64,000 nucleotides of DNA from Onthophagus taurus. Taxonomy: Eukaryota; Arthropoda; Insecta; Coleoptera; Scarabaeidae. The position numbers were made by a program, and so were the translations under genes. The stretch covers positions 13,020,001-13,084,000 of the forward strand of contig NC_091973.1 in the NCBI RefSeq assembly GCF_036711975.1, read 5' to 3'. The first letter of the stretch is position 1; the number at the start of each line of letters is the position of its first letter. This document shows, one piece after another, positions 53,030 to 64,000 of this stretch. The notes under the pieces were generated by a model. The model searched no databases. It saw only the letters and a list, made by a program, of their open reading frames with translations, and was not told the DNA's origin.

Positions 53030-53700
53030 AATTCGGCGAGCAACTGTAACTACGGAAGAAAAGGAAATTGCGGTATTAGCTAGCGTTGAGGTAAATCCTC
53101 AAGTTAGCACTCGACGACTTGCAATTGACGCCGGAATATCGAAGACCAGCATTTTAAGATATTAAAGCGCAACAAGTATCATCCATACCACATTTCATCG
53201 CATCAACAGCTTTATGGAGGTGACTTTGAAAATCGATTAATATTTTGTCAATGGGCACAAGAACGAATGCGGTTGGACGTCAATTTCTTTGGTAACATGC
53301 TATTCTCGGATGAGTCTACTTTTACACACAAAGAACAAGTCAATAGACATAACATGCACTATTGGAGCGTTGAAAATCCGAAATGGTTGCGTGAAGTAGA
53401 ACATCAACAACCTTGGTCGGTTAATGTTTGGTGTGGCATAATTGGTGATAAATTGATCGGTCGATACTTTATTGATGGTATGCTGAATGGGGAGAAGTAC
53501 CCAAGTTTTTTAGATGACGTCTTAAAAAATTGGTCGTGACCTTCCTATGACTTTGAAAATAAGGTCAAGGTCAAAAATGTTATCGTCATATAGTTTCCCC
53601 CTTAGCACAGAACAACTTTCATTTGGTTCATTTTTATGTAAAATGAACCGTTTTCGAGATAATCACTTGTCTCAAGTTAAATGGACCAGCCTGTATATAC
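53030..53700 (+). pseudogene. mariner-like transposase relic, internally deleted
   Basis: The frame from about 53030 has STRRLAIDAGISKTSILR (helix-turn-helix), a frame change at about 53160, then YHPYHISSHQQLYGGDFENR. An open 90-codon piece (53267-53539) follows with MLFSDESTF (first Asp), NRHNMHYWSVENP and WSVNVWCGIIGDKLIGRYFIDG. It stops before the second and third catalytic Asp. The 3' part ends near 53700 with GGACCAGCCTGTATA, a likely terminal repeat. No matching left end was found. Confidence 0.75.
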
Positions 53701-53879
53701 AGGTGTCCCGCTAAGGGTACGAAGCGGCTGTATCTGGACAACGGTAGGGCCTAGAGGTTTGGGACAGCTCCGAAAAGCGATTGTAGACCTGAGCGAACGC
53801 TAAGCGAATACCCTGTTAAAGGCATGAAAAATCAAAATTGGCTGGGTAAACAGCCGGCTAAAGCGGCAGTTAGAGGTCA

Positions 53880-54065
53880 AACACTGCTTTCGATGTTTTG
53901 GATATGGGCACGAGTAAATGAAATGCAATGGGCCAGCCAGAAGAGCAGCAAAAATCTGTTTTAACTGCGGCGAGGAGGGGCATACGAGAACGCATTGCAG
54001 CAATCCAGCTAAGTGTTACCTCTGTGAAACAGAAAAGAGTCGATTAACCACACCCCTGGCTCGGG
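53880..54065 (+). pseudogene. R1-like ORF1 zinc-knuckle remnant
   Basis: The frame reads GPARRAAKICFNCGEEGHTR followed by THCSNPAKCYLC, a pair of CCHC knuckles as in R1 ORF1. The preceding part is frameshifted. Confidence 0.65.
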
Positions 54066-54133
54066 AAACTGTGGCAACTTTAGGATGGCGTTAGACGCAG
54101 CAAAAAATCTAAGCAGCTTTCACATTAATACAG

Positions 54134-54550
54134 ATGAACATGCACCGAAGCAGGGTAGCGGATCATCGCCTCGCCCAATACCAGCGCGAAATGAATATTG
54201 ACATAGTAATTATTATCGAACAGTACAAAAACAAAGAGTACCCGGGATGGTTTGCGGATGACATCGGAACCGCTGCAATCTGGATACCGAATATCCGAAC
54301 TATACCTGTACAAAAACACGGAACGGCTGTGGAACACGTATGGGTACTGGTAGGCGACGAGACCTTCGTCAGCTGCGACTTCACTCCGAACGAGCCGATA
54401 GGAGAGTTTGAGCGTAAATTGAATCTACTCCAGAATACGATCCAAATGATCGAGAGAAGAAAAATCATCGTGGCGGGAGATTCTAAAGGGAAAGCGACCG
54501 AATGGGGTGCAAACAGTACTGACACCAGGGGCCGACGTCTCTTGAGCTAG
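54134..54550 (+). pseudogene. R1-like APE endonuclease
   Basis: A 138-codon frame: REMNIDIVIIIEQYKNKE, TAAIWIPN, VSCDFTPNEPIGEFERKL and IVAGDSKGKATEWG. In the last block the usual DFN Asp/Asn pair is altered to DSK. It ends at a stop after the TDTRGRRLL block. Confidence 0.75.
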
Positions 54551-54613
54551 CGTCCAGATGCGGCCTTATAATCCTAAACACTGGGAATACCACCACATTT
54601 CGCAGAGTAGGTT

Positions 54614-55855
54614 ATGCGGAAACAACTCCAGATTTTATACCACTTTATTGTGGGCCACCGCCAGCCCTCAGTAGCGCAACGGGGGGGAGCTCGTGTCAAG
54701 TGGAATATATCGAAGTTAGATGAGGATGCTTTCGCCGCGACGCTAAAATCAAAATCAAATAAGGACCAAGTATTGGAAGCAAGCGATCTCGCAGACGACA
54801 CAGCGACAACGAGCATGGAGCTTCTTAAACAGGCTTGCGACTCTTCCATGCCAAGCAAAAAGAAAAAAACGGAAAAGGCAAAACCAGCAGTGTACTGGTG
54901 GACACCAGAGATAGCTAAGCTGGGGAAAATGTGTTCAGAAAGCAGGCGAAAGCTGACGAGGATGAGAAGACGGGACGCCCAAAACGTCCAACGCGAGACG
55001 GATGACCTAAAGAATGCTAAAAAACAACTTAAACACGCTATTAACATAAGTAAACGAGCGAAGTGGGAGGAGCTCCGATTTATCATCAATCGTTATTCTA
55101 GAATCATTATTCTACACCGATCGTGCTCCTTGTCACCCTAGATGTGAGGAACGCGTTCAACTCAGCAGGCTGAAACGATATCCTGTTGTTATTAAAAAGT
55201 TTCACGATCCCAACCTATCTACAACGGATAATAAATAGCCACTTTACAAATAGAATACTGATGTACAACACAACAGATGGTCCACGTATTAGAAAAACGT
55301 TGTGCGGTGTTGCGCAAGGATCAGTTCTCGTTCCGGAGCTTTGGAACATTTTTTATAATTGAATACTTTGAATGAAAATGCCCGACAAGGCATTCCTACT
55401 TGGCTACGCAGACGACCTCGTTGCAGTGATCCAAGCACGAGACACTAGAGAGGCTCAAATAACCATTAATAGAGTAATGAGAAGAATCCTTGCTCTTGAG
55501 ATGCCTTTCACGCTCATGGAAACCAGAATCACCAGAAGAAAGTGATTAAATACCTAGGAATGATGCCAGACAGCAAACACACTTTTTGCGACCACATCAA
55601 GACGGCTTGTACTAAAGCGGGCACAGTTACAACCATGCTTAGCCGCATAATGGCTAATGTAGGGGGGGGCTACTCAGAGCAAGCGTAGATTAGTAATGGA
55701 AGTGTCAAACTCGATAATGTTATACGGTTGCGAAGTTTGGGCTAACAATCTTACCCAGGAAAGCTGTAAACGACTCATCTCTGTTCAAAGAAGAGGCGCT
55801 CTGCGCATAACAAGTGCATACCGAACAGTATCCGGACCGGCGGTGTTTGTTGTAG
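54614..55855 (+). pseudogene. R1-like linker and RT
   Basis: 54614-55141 is a Lys/Arg-rich linker (YWWTPEIAKLGKMC). A deletion around 55090-55130 then joins to RT blocks: LVTLDVRNAFNSAGWNDILL (first Asp), GVAQGSVLVPELWN, and YADDLVAVI near 55400-55440. A KYLGM block and MLYGCEVWANNL thumb follow. Several frames are used. Confidence 0.75.
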
Positions 55856-56093
55856 CGTCGCTACAAACATTCATTTCGTCGGGGTCACCAATAAAATATA
55901 GCTTGTTTTAATAGAATAATTCTATTGATAGCCACTTGCTATATTTTTTAAAAATTAAAAAAAATATTCTTTTTAGAAGATAATTTTAATATACGTCTTA
56001 CACGTAGTTACAATCAGACGAGACTGTTTGAAAACTAAAAATAACAACATTCATTTTTTTAATAAAATTTCCCACGGAAACAAAGAAAATGAA
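55856..56093. other. ~236 bp insertion in the R1 ORF
   Basis: AT-rich sequence that interrupts the R1 frame between GPAVFVVA and DLLAAKRKK. It has no ORF. Its left edge forms a short inverted repeat around TTGTAGCGTCGCTACAA. Its nature is unknown. Confidence 0.5.
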
Positions 56094-56495
56094 AACATCG
56101 ACCTCTTAGCTGCTAAAAGGAAGAAAAAATACGAGACAAAAGCAACATTGGGCCCAACTGAAGCATATAACCAGGCAGAAATTGATATGTACGACGTATG
56201 GCAAGCTTCGTGGAATGCGGAGCTACGGGGGAGGTGGACGGTAAGACTTATCCCAAATGTCAAGGAATGGTGCGAGTGAAAACACGGTGAAATGAATTTC
56301 TACACCACGCGACTATTAACGGGACATGGCTGCTTTCGCAACTATCTACGGAAAATCGGTAAAGTGAACTGCCCGTCGTGCCCCTACGGAGACGCTCACT
56401 TGGATGATGCGGAGCACACTTTCTTTAACTGCCAAAGATGGAAGGCGGCTAAAGACGAGCTGATTATTGAAGTTGGACGCCCGACAATATTATGA
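56094..56495 (+). pseudogene. R1-like C-terminal domain
   Basis: Two frame-matched pieces carry IDLLAAKRKKKYETK, GRWTVRLIPNVKEW, MNFYTTRLLTGHGCFRNYL and CPSCPYGDAHLDDAEHTFFN, the C-terminal zinc-binding domain of R1-clade ORF2. One stop lies near 56277. Confidence 0.8.
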
Positions 56496-57240
56496 AATGT
56501 ATGACCTCCGAAGAGACGTCCTGGACAAAAGTAACTGCGTTTGTCACAAAGATCCTAAAGGGCAAGAAGATGGAAATGGACATGAGTATCCCCATGAACT
56601 GATGATTGGACCAATGATAACTCTGACGGAGTGAAGAACCCCCCAGCCGACTCCCGTAAGTTATGGTTTTTATAATTAAAACAAAAAGTAAGCCTGTGTT
56701 TTTTATTTTTGCACCTACCGAGCACGATGTGACCTGAAACGGACGGCCAAAAACGGAGGGGGGGAACCCCCGACGAGATGAAGAGTTTCCATGTTAAACT
56801 AAAAAGTAAGCCTGTGTTGTTTATTTCATGCTTACACAAACGTGATGCGATCTGGAACGGATGGCTGCAGACGGAGAGGGATCCCCGGTGGGACGAAGAG
56901 CCCTCTCCGATACCAACTTACCCGAATATAATGAGTACTGCATCCAATAGCAGAAGACGGAGCATACCTGAACCCGAGCAAGACGTGATGGAAGTAACTG
57001 AAAAATTTTACACTTTCATACTACCCCTTGGAGATGAGCGAGCCACCATCCAACGCCCGCAGTTCCTCCGATGAAATACCCTGAGGGGTGGTATCGGAGA
57101 AGAGGTGTTTTTACTGGGTATGCACAGAGATACCCAGACTCCCGGCCGAAATAAACCTTACGGACATCTTTAGGCGACAACAGTAGGCCGGGGTGCAGAA
57201 ATGTATTTTCCCGTCCTCTGCGCACAACAAAAAGAGGTTT

Positions 57241-58433
57241 GGAAAAAAAATCCTTATAGATAAAGTGGACAAGAGAAATAGCTGGAAGTTCTTTTCAAGT
57301 TCGTAAATCGACCGCTAGGGGGCGTAACTGCCATAGAGAAACATAAAATTCCCGCTATCTCAGAAAGTTAGACGATGAGCTATAACTTTGACAACATCTT
57401 TTGCAGCTTGGATAATACCACATCGACAGATTTTTGGTCTTATTTGAAAGAGACCAAAAAAGACCGTTTGGTTTAAAACAAATACGCTAGAGGGCGTTGT
57501 CTGCAGCGATTACAAATTTTTGTGATTTTTGAAAAAAAAGTTAATTGGAACTGTTATTTACATCACAGACCCTTAGTCACCATAAAATTTGCTAAATATT
57601 AGTGAAAACCGCATCTCGATTGTCACTGCTAATTTTTGTTACTTCAAGAAAAGTCAATATGTAAAACAATAAACTTCTTTTATTAATAATTATTGACCGA
57701 GGTTGGTGTCAATTTGAGCCGAAATAATTATTCCTTAAATCTAATCTAACCTTACAACTAACGAGATGCGAAACGAATATGATATAAGATAAATTTCTAT
57801 AATTACGACTCCAAAATGGCGATCCTTTCACGTTTCGAAACGGCGTGACTTGATTCTCCAATAACAGGATCTTTTGCAAACTTGAAGTCGACTTGTTCCC
57901 CTCGATGGTTTACAATCACGATTAAACACCCTAAATTATATACAAAACAAATGAGTGATCGACAATTCACACGACTATAATTTCAAAAATAATAATGTGC
58001 TTACCCGAGACAACGGTGTGTTGTAATAAAACAAAAATAAAGGAGCAATCCGAATTAACGAAAAAAAATAGATACTATTCTTCAATCTCCATGGATTCGT
58101 TCCTAATTAAACTAACCGTCCACCAATTATCCAATTTGTTTAAAGACGCCAAATGGAAATCTCTTCCAATTTTACTTCTAGGAACGTCCAGACTGCTTTT
58201 CAATCAGAGACTAAACTTCCTTCCTCCCACAAGTTGAACGATAAAAAAAAACCGTTATCTCGCCGAAAAATATAAATCCCGTAAACACATGTTGAATGTC
58301 CATCAACTCTTAAAAATAACCATCGAGGGAAATCGCGAAATGAAATAAAACAATAAAATTTAAAAAATACCTCATCAGTTATAATATAACGATAATAAAT
58401 AAAACTAAGAAAATAAACCGTAATAACTCTCCC
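57241..58433. other. gene-free region, possible gypsy LTR
   Basis: No convincing ORF (57995-58237 is weak). The part next to 58434 may be the LTR of the minus-strand gypsy relic, but I could not find its other end. Confidence 0.4.
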
Positions 58434-60732
58434 CTTTCTCCCAGAAAAAAAAATTTATAATTATTTTTTTTTTTATTTTACGGTAATATATGTTAAATTC
58501 TAATTTAATTCTATTTACAGTTCTGTATAATCCGGTTTTAAATCTTTTACATTTTACGATCCTAACTTTTTACCGTCTTTATTTTCCAATTCATACGTGT
58601 TTATACCTAATTTTTTTCTTACTTTATAAGGACCACTATATTTTTTTCCTAATTTAGCTGAGAATGATTTACTTTCGTCTGATAAGCTATACTCTCTTTT
58701 CCATACTTTATCTCCTACTTTATATGTTACAGTCTTTTCATGAGCAATTTTCAATTTATCTTCCACAATTTTTCTCAATTGATTTAATTTATCTACTTTT
58801 TCTAAAATATTATCTCTATTCTGTGTATTGTCTTCATTTAACAAATTTTTTTCACGTAATAATTTATATGTTGAGCCATGAAGTACCATTCAGGGTTACT
58901 TCGCTTTTAGCAGTGTTATATGCACAACATAATTCATTTAAGTTTTCATCCCATTTCTTTTGATTGGTTTCTAAATATGAAGAAATCATTGTTTTTAGTA
59001 CGCGATTTGTTCGTTCTGCGAAATTGGTTTCAGGATGATACAAAGGATTAAATAGTGGTTTCACTCCGTATTTCTGTAATAATTTTGAAAATTCTCTACT
59101 CCTGTACTGCACCCCATTATCGCAATGAAAATATTCACTTACGCCATACTTAAGAAAAACTTATTCTTCTATCAATTGTACCACTTTACTAGCGATAGCT
59201 TTTCGAAGTGGAAAAAATAACGAATATTTACTAAAATAATCACAAACAACCAGTATGTATTGGTGACCTTTTGTGCTACGTGGTAATGCACCTACCAAAT
59301 CACTAGCAATGTATTGCCAACAACGTTTTATTTCTGGTTTTTCTCCCATTTCTCCGGGTTTAGTTTGTTGTTCAGGTTTTTGTTCACAACATACTTTACA
59401 TTTTTTTACAAAACGATATACGTCACTCTTCAAAGCTGGCCAATAAAAATTTGATAGAATTCTATTATAAGTTTTATATATGCCTAAATATCCTGCTGTA
59501 GGTTCGCAATGAAATGATTTTAAAATGTCTTTCCTGTGTGATTTTTTTATTACTAATTTCCAATTATCTGTGCTATTGAATTCATTATCATTTACATGCT
59601 TGTATAGTTTATTGTCATGCAAACGCCAATTTGGAAAATGTAAAGGATTTCTACTGATTCTATTACAGATTTTGTCATACCAAGGGTCTTTCCCATCGTC
59701 AACCATAAACGTATTAGATAATGTGAATCTATTATTGTTGTTAATCTCTAAACTATCTTCTGGTATGGCTCGGCTAAGACAATCAGGTACAACATGAATT
59801 TTTCCAGGTGTATGAATAATATCAAACTGTTGAAGTCTCAAAGTCCATCTACTAAGCCTACCATTAGGATTTTTTAAGTTATTTAGCCACACAAGACTAT
59901 GGTGGTCTGTAATTACGGTAAAATGTTGACCTTCCAAATAACACCGTCATCTTTCTGTACTCCAAATAACTGAAAGCAACTCCTTTTTTGTTACTGAATA
60001 TTTGATTTCGTTTTTTGTCAAAGCTCGTGATAAATAACAGATAACGTATTCTTCATTGTTATATTTTTGAGTGGGTACCGCTCCTAATCCATATGAACTT
60101 GCATCACATTGTAAAATAAACTTATAATTAAAATTTGGATGTGATAGTATTGGTGCGCTTACTACGGTATTCTTGATTGTTTGGAAAGATTGTTCACAGT
60201 CTTGAGACCATTTAAATTTAATATTCTTTTTTATTAATTGTGTTAATGGAGCAGCTATTGTAGATAAATTTGGTAGAAACCTTCTGTACCATGATACCAT
60301 TCCTAATAATGTTGTAACTTGTTTTGGGTTTTTGGTGTTGGCATATTAACTACAGCGCTTACTTTTTCAGGATCAACGTTTAACCCATTTCTAATTACTA
60401 TGTAACCTAAAAATTTAATTTCATTCCTACAGAATCTACATTTTTCTTTATTCAGTCTTAAATTTGCTTATCTTAGGCGACTGAAAACCTCTGGAAGTAT
60501 TTCTATATGTTTTTCAAACGTTGATGTGCAAATTATAATGTCATCCAAATATTTAAACAAGTAAGGTTCCAGTTCAGGACCAAAAATCTCATCAATCAAG
60601 CATTGAAAGGTACTAGGCGCATTTGTTAAGCCGAAGGGCATTCTCACAAATTGAAATAAACCCCGTCCTGGTATAGAAAATGCGGTATATTTCTTACTTT
60701 CTGGTTTTAGATTAATTTGTCAATAAGCACTA
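58434..60732 (-). mobile_element. gypsy retrotransposon relic (RT to 3' end)
   Basis: A minus-strand Ty3/gypsy fragment truncated inside RT at 60732. It is followed on the minus strand by RNase H and integrase, then a polypurine tract CTGGGAGAAAGGGGAGAG (58451-58434). It is a different family from the intact gypsy at 28881-39712. Confidence 0.85.
58554..60725 (-). pseudogene. gypsy RT-RNase H-integrase, fragmented
   Basis: RT pieces (FVRMPFGLTNAPSTFQ, KYLDDIIICTS) lie near 60480-60660. RNase H (LQCDASSYGLGAVP, 59947-60300) follows, then a stretch ending in RNase H HTPGKIHVVPDCLSR. The integrase zinc finger and first Asp (YIASDLVGALP) are at 59161-59937, the Glu region is at 58864-59112 (YHPETNFAERTNRVLK), and the GPYKVRKK tail is at 58554-58889. 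At least four frame changes or stops break it. Confidence 0.85.
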
Positions 60733-61800
60733 GTTATAGGTGAAGGGGTTGGAGGTAAACCTCGAGAAAACAAAGATAATGAAGTTCTGCGAAGGGGGGA
60801 GAAGAAGGAAGGAGGAATGGAGGTGGCAGGGAAGAGAGATGGAGCAAGTGAAAGAGTACACGTACCTGGGATATGAGTTCGCGAAAAGTAATAAGGGTGA
60901 TGTGATAAGGGAACAGGGTGATGGGACAGGTTTGGAGATGGGGGGAAAGAACTTTTGGGAGGGATGTGGAAAAAAGAAAGGTTATGTTTGATGGCTTGGT
61001 AAGGAGCACAATGATGTACGGCGCAGAAGTATGGGGATGGAGAACAAGGTTTGCTATAGGATATGCAAATACGATATTGGAGATGAGTACTAGGGTTGGC
61101 AAGGGAGATTGCAGGGTATGTAGTGAGGGAGGAGGTTAAGGTGGATGCAGTAAGTGTGGAGGCGGGGAGAAGAGCAGTGAAGTATGAGGAAATGATAGAA
61201 GTAAGACCGCATTGCAGGATCCTGGGAGAATGCTGGAGGGAAATTAAGGAGAGGAGGCTGACCTATGAGCAAAGAGACAGGGAAGAATATTATAGAAGAG
61301 TGGGATACTCACTAACTGGGATCGAAACCGAAAAGCGGAAAGAGGTGAAATGTGGAGAGAACTGAGAGATAGGGACAAGGATATACAGAAGCAGGAAGGA
61401 AGGTCACAGATGTGACAAAGAAATGAATGAAAGGTATGGAAAGATAGTGACAGAGGAACTGCCAAAATATTTGTTGATGGAGGGGGATGATGAAGGAAAG
61501 AGATTGGTGGCCAGATTCCGCTGTGGCAATGAGAAGAGGGGGAATAGGTATTGGGCGGACAATGTGGAGAGGTGGTGTAGGCTGTGTGGAGAGGATTGGG
61601 AGACGCTGGAACACATGCTGAGAGAGTGTAGTGAGCTAAGGGAGAAGGCAATCGACAGGAAGCATATTTTGGGAGAGGGGGGCGAGGGCAAAAGATAGAT
61701 GAGGGAGGTGATGGAGGCGAAGGTGCTATATATAGTAGAATGTATTAAAGGGAAAATTGTAAATATTAAAAATAATAAAACGCTTAAACTAGAACTAGAA
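60733..61800 (+). mobile_element. non-LTR retrotransposon 3' fragment
   Basis: G/A-rich plus-strand frames (60740-61700) with LEVNLEKTKIMKF, EYTYLGYEF, VMFDGLVRSTMMYGAEVWGW and a terminal CRLCGEDWETLEHMLREC zinc motif. This is the end of a non-LTR ORF2. It has several frame changes and a TA/A-rich 3' end near 61790. It abuts the gypsy relic at 60732. Its G-rich composition contrasts with its neighbours. Confidence 0.78.
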
Positions 61801-62504
61801 CTAACACTATCACGTATCTGTTAACACGTATCGGTATCTGTTAAAGCCTGATGTAAAATAATATGGTGGGGATACATATTATTCTCTTGAGGAATCTTGT
61901 GGACAATTGTTTTCGGGGTTCCCAGATAATGTGGGATCGCATTGCGCACCAATGTGATTTACGAATTTATAGAGATGTCTGAAGGGGCTACACGTTGCCA
62001 GTTTCCCGTAATCGCTAAGCCAATCTTAAAAACACTTATAGAGAAAAATGTCTTTCTTTGTCGTAATTGTATTGCACATATTTGTCATGCAGTTGCATCA
62101 TATTCGAAACATTGAAAATAAATCATCATACACTTCTGCGTTAGTAAATGACATGTTTACAGTTACCATGGTTATGTGATTTGTTTTTCTCGATGAGGTA
62201 CCTGGATCCGATTTATGCACTCGAGTTTTTAACATTTTCTTCTACAGGGTCATCCACGACGACCGTCCATTAGAATTTTACAGGGTTCTCTTTGACTAAA
62301 ATATTTTCAGATATCTAACACTTCCGGTTATACAGGAAGTCGCCATCTACTTTATTTTTTTAAATGGAACACCCTGTATATTTTTACATATTTGGATTTG
62401 TCTGTTTTCAAGGTTTATGTATGACTTTACTTTATGGAATTTGATTCGTCCGTTCTCGAGTTATTCGAATTTTTCTAGAAAAATCTGCTCCAGCAGACAT
62501 TTGG
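61801..62504. other. gene-free dispersed-repeat sequence
   Basis: No ORF. It includes repeat-like ends such as GGAACACCCTGTATATTTTT near 62365. Confidence 0.45.
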
Positions 62505-62735
62505 GGCCGGCCAATGATAACTAGTTTCCCACGTGTACTCACTCAGATTCCTCACGGAAAGAGAAATAATCTTTTTCTGTGAATTAAAGTCGTCCGTTAT
62601 TGGACGTCGTTAAACAGTTCCTGTGCGGTTATTATAAACATTAAAAAAAAATTATTAGAAAAATCGCTTCAGAATAATGTATCCTACAACCGTATAATGC
62701 TCTGATGCGGAAGATACGGGACATTCTGTATAGGT
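62505..62735 (-). mobile_element. partial second copy of the foldback MITE
   Basis: Matches the MITE at 44773-45207: CAGTTCCTGTGCGGTTATTA, ATCGCTTCAGAATAATGTAT and ATAATGCTCTGATGCGGAAG, ending in CGGGACATTCTGTA. It lies directly before a polymerase B scrap. Confidence 0.78.
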
Positions 62736-62751
62736 ACCTTTTTCCGAATTT

Positions 62752-63020
62752 AGACATTTAGACATTGACATAGACATTGATTATCCACAACATTTACATG
62801 ACGTGCATAAGGACCTTCCTTTCCTTCCTGAAAACATGCTTCCAGCCGGTTGTAAGCATGAAAGCGAAAAAAGATTAATCCCCAATTTAAATCATAAGAA
62901 TAATTATATTATTTATTACACAAACCTGAAACACACTGTTTCCCATGATCTTATCATTAGGAGAATTTTATCTTTTAAACAATCAGCTTGGCTTAAACCT
63001 TACATTGATACACAGGAAAA
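62752..63020 (+). pseudogene. fourth Maverick polymerase B fragment
   Basis: An open frame of ~85 codons: DIDYPQHLHDVHKDLPFLPE, CKHESEKRLIPNLNHKNNY, ILSFKQSAWLKPYID. It aligns with residues just after motif A in copy B (22475-22730). It is cut on both sides by other repeats. Confidence 0.85.
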
Positions 63021-64000
63021 AATATAGAGTAAAAATCAACTCTAAAACATGGTTCAGATCGGTTCAATATATTTAGAATTATTTTTTTGCACTATATAGT
63101 GTAGGTGAATAGATTAAAATTTTACACTAAATAGTGAGAAAATGATGTTTATTAAATAGTGTAAAATCGTTACTCTATAACAGTGTATTATATGTAATCT
63201 AACTAGATGTTGTCGTGACTTATTAGTCTCACTTATTAGTGTTAATTTTTAATAGGAAGTATAGAATATTTTTAGGGAGGTTTTAGGTTTGTAATAAAAA
63301 TCAAAATTATAAAATATTTGTTTTTATTTTTACTTGTAATATATTGTCATATCTTAAAATTAAAAATATTAAATTCTTTTTATATAACCATACTTAATCC
63401 ATTTTAAAGTTTCCACCGAGTCACCATGAAAACTGCATCTAATGAGTCTTCTATAAGTTTTCTGTATGTATAGTTGTACATACTTACCAATCTTCGCAAG
63501 GAACTCGTACGTAAAATCTTCCGGAAGTTCCACTAATTTCACAACACGAATGTTTTTCAAACATAATTAAAATAAAAATAATCGTTCTTTCTCTTTATAT
63601 CGCGTAAATCAGGTCTCGAGACGCTGTCGAGTTCCGACTCGTTCAGTAGATGACCGTTAAATTTTAGCTGTATCACACACATGTTGATCACGTGGTACCG
63701 ACGAGTAATCCCGAGCAAAATAGTGCGATGCCTACGAAGTACCTGAAGGAAAAGTACAGTTTACACGTCTTGTGTAAAATTTAATGTTTTATATATTACA
63801 TAACTTCACTAACATGAGTAAAAAAGAACTCTCCTTTAGAGAACTGTAAGAACTACTCTATTAAGTGAATAATATATGAACTCTATATTAATATTAAATA
63901 TAGTGTACATTAGACTTGTTTTTACCATGTGGTATTACAATTTTTACTCTAATTCTTTTTACCAACTACTCTAAAATTTTTACACGACACGATTTTTTCC
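63021..64000. other. AT-rich region, no clear gene
   Basis: Contains several short palindromes of the CACTATATAGTG / ACTAAATAGT type (63095-63170). A minus-strand open stretch of 63 codons (63369-63560, VVKLVELPEDFTYEFLAKIG) may be a short exon but has no recognisable homology. TAGAGTAAAAAT-like sequence occurs at both ends of this stretch, possibly inverted ends of an unidentified element that extends past the window. Confidence 0.35.

Larger units (their letters stand above)
53701..57240 (+). mobile_element. R1-like non-LTR retrotransposon, decayed
   Basis: A plus-strand R1-clade element with ORF1 zinc knuckles, APE endonuclease, RT and C-terminal HCCH-like domain. The 3' UTR (56600-57240) has a duplicated AAAAAGTAAGCCTGTGTT block (56691, 56801). 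It is broken by frame changes, a deletion and a ~236 bp insertion. Confidence 0.8.

Noticed and set aside
61244..61691. Pro/Ser/His-rich minus-strand ORFs
   Set aside because: Antisense of the G/A-rich non-LTR fragment, which carries the zinc motif on the plus strand.
63475..63505. 26-nt intron in the 63369-63560 ORF
   Set aside because: A GTAAGT and a CAG are present, but the spacing is too short for a spliceosomal intron and the sequence is palindromic.

Overview
This is AT-rich nuclear DNA of an arthropod, very probably an insect. The signs are a ZAD-type C2H2 zinc-finger exon, R1-like, BEL/Pao, gypsy, Penelope and mariner elements, and Maverick/Polinton elements of the adintovirus-like type. 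Almost everything is mobile DNA, much of it nested. The only good host gene candidate is the zinc-finger exon at 43187-44545 (minus).

Layout. 1-17956 is the minus-strand half of Maverick copy A: integrase (cut by the window edge), two associated proteins, packaging ATPase, a spliced gene, two unassigned proteins, major capsid, small basic ORF, penton, adenain-like protease, PLA2/core protein and a last spliced gene. Its ATPase is split by a 3.4 kb DNA transposon with ~640 bp terminal inverted repeats (2124-5504), and a Penelope element with inverted arms sits at 6283-9270. 18300-20330 holds tandem repeats and two Penelope relics. 20474-41880 is Maverick copy B: small gene, DNA polymerase B (plus), then convergent integrase, associated protein and ATPase tail (minus). 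Its polymerase is split by a nearly intact BEL element (22910-28755) and a 10.8 kb env-bearing gypsy element (28881-39712). 42000-43180 has a minisatellite and a decayed relative of the gypsy. After the zinc-finger exon come a foldback MITE, hairpins, a non-LTR element split by a mariner (about 45800-50640), a polymerase B relic carrying a copied-in genomic segment (50800-52100), a mariner relic, an R1-like element (53700-57240), a minus-strand gypsy relic (58434-60732), a non-LTR 3' fragment, a MITE copy and another polymerase B scrap (62750-63020).

Most striking points. (1) The spliced gene in Maverick A has a GC-box/TATA promoter and a 5' leader that reads as seven short exons (19-84 nt) separated by seven 62-79 nt introns; three of the exons look like copies of one another. 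(2) A second Maverick A gene appears to create its ATG by splicing A to TG. (3) The gypsy Pol carries a complete TARG1/OARD1-like macrodomain between RNase H and integrase. (4) A 930 bp piece of the neighbouring non-LTR/mariner locus was pasted into a polymerase relic with a 72 bp direct duplication of the target. All were read by eye; no alignment or database search was run.
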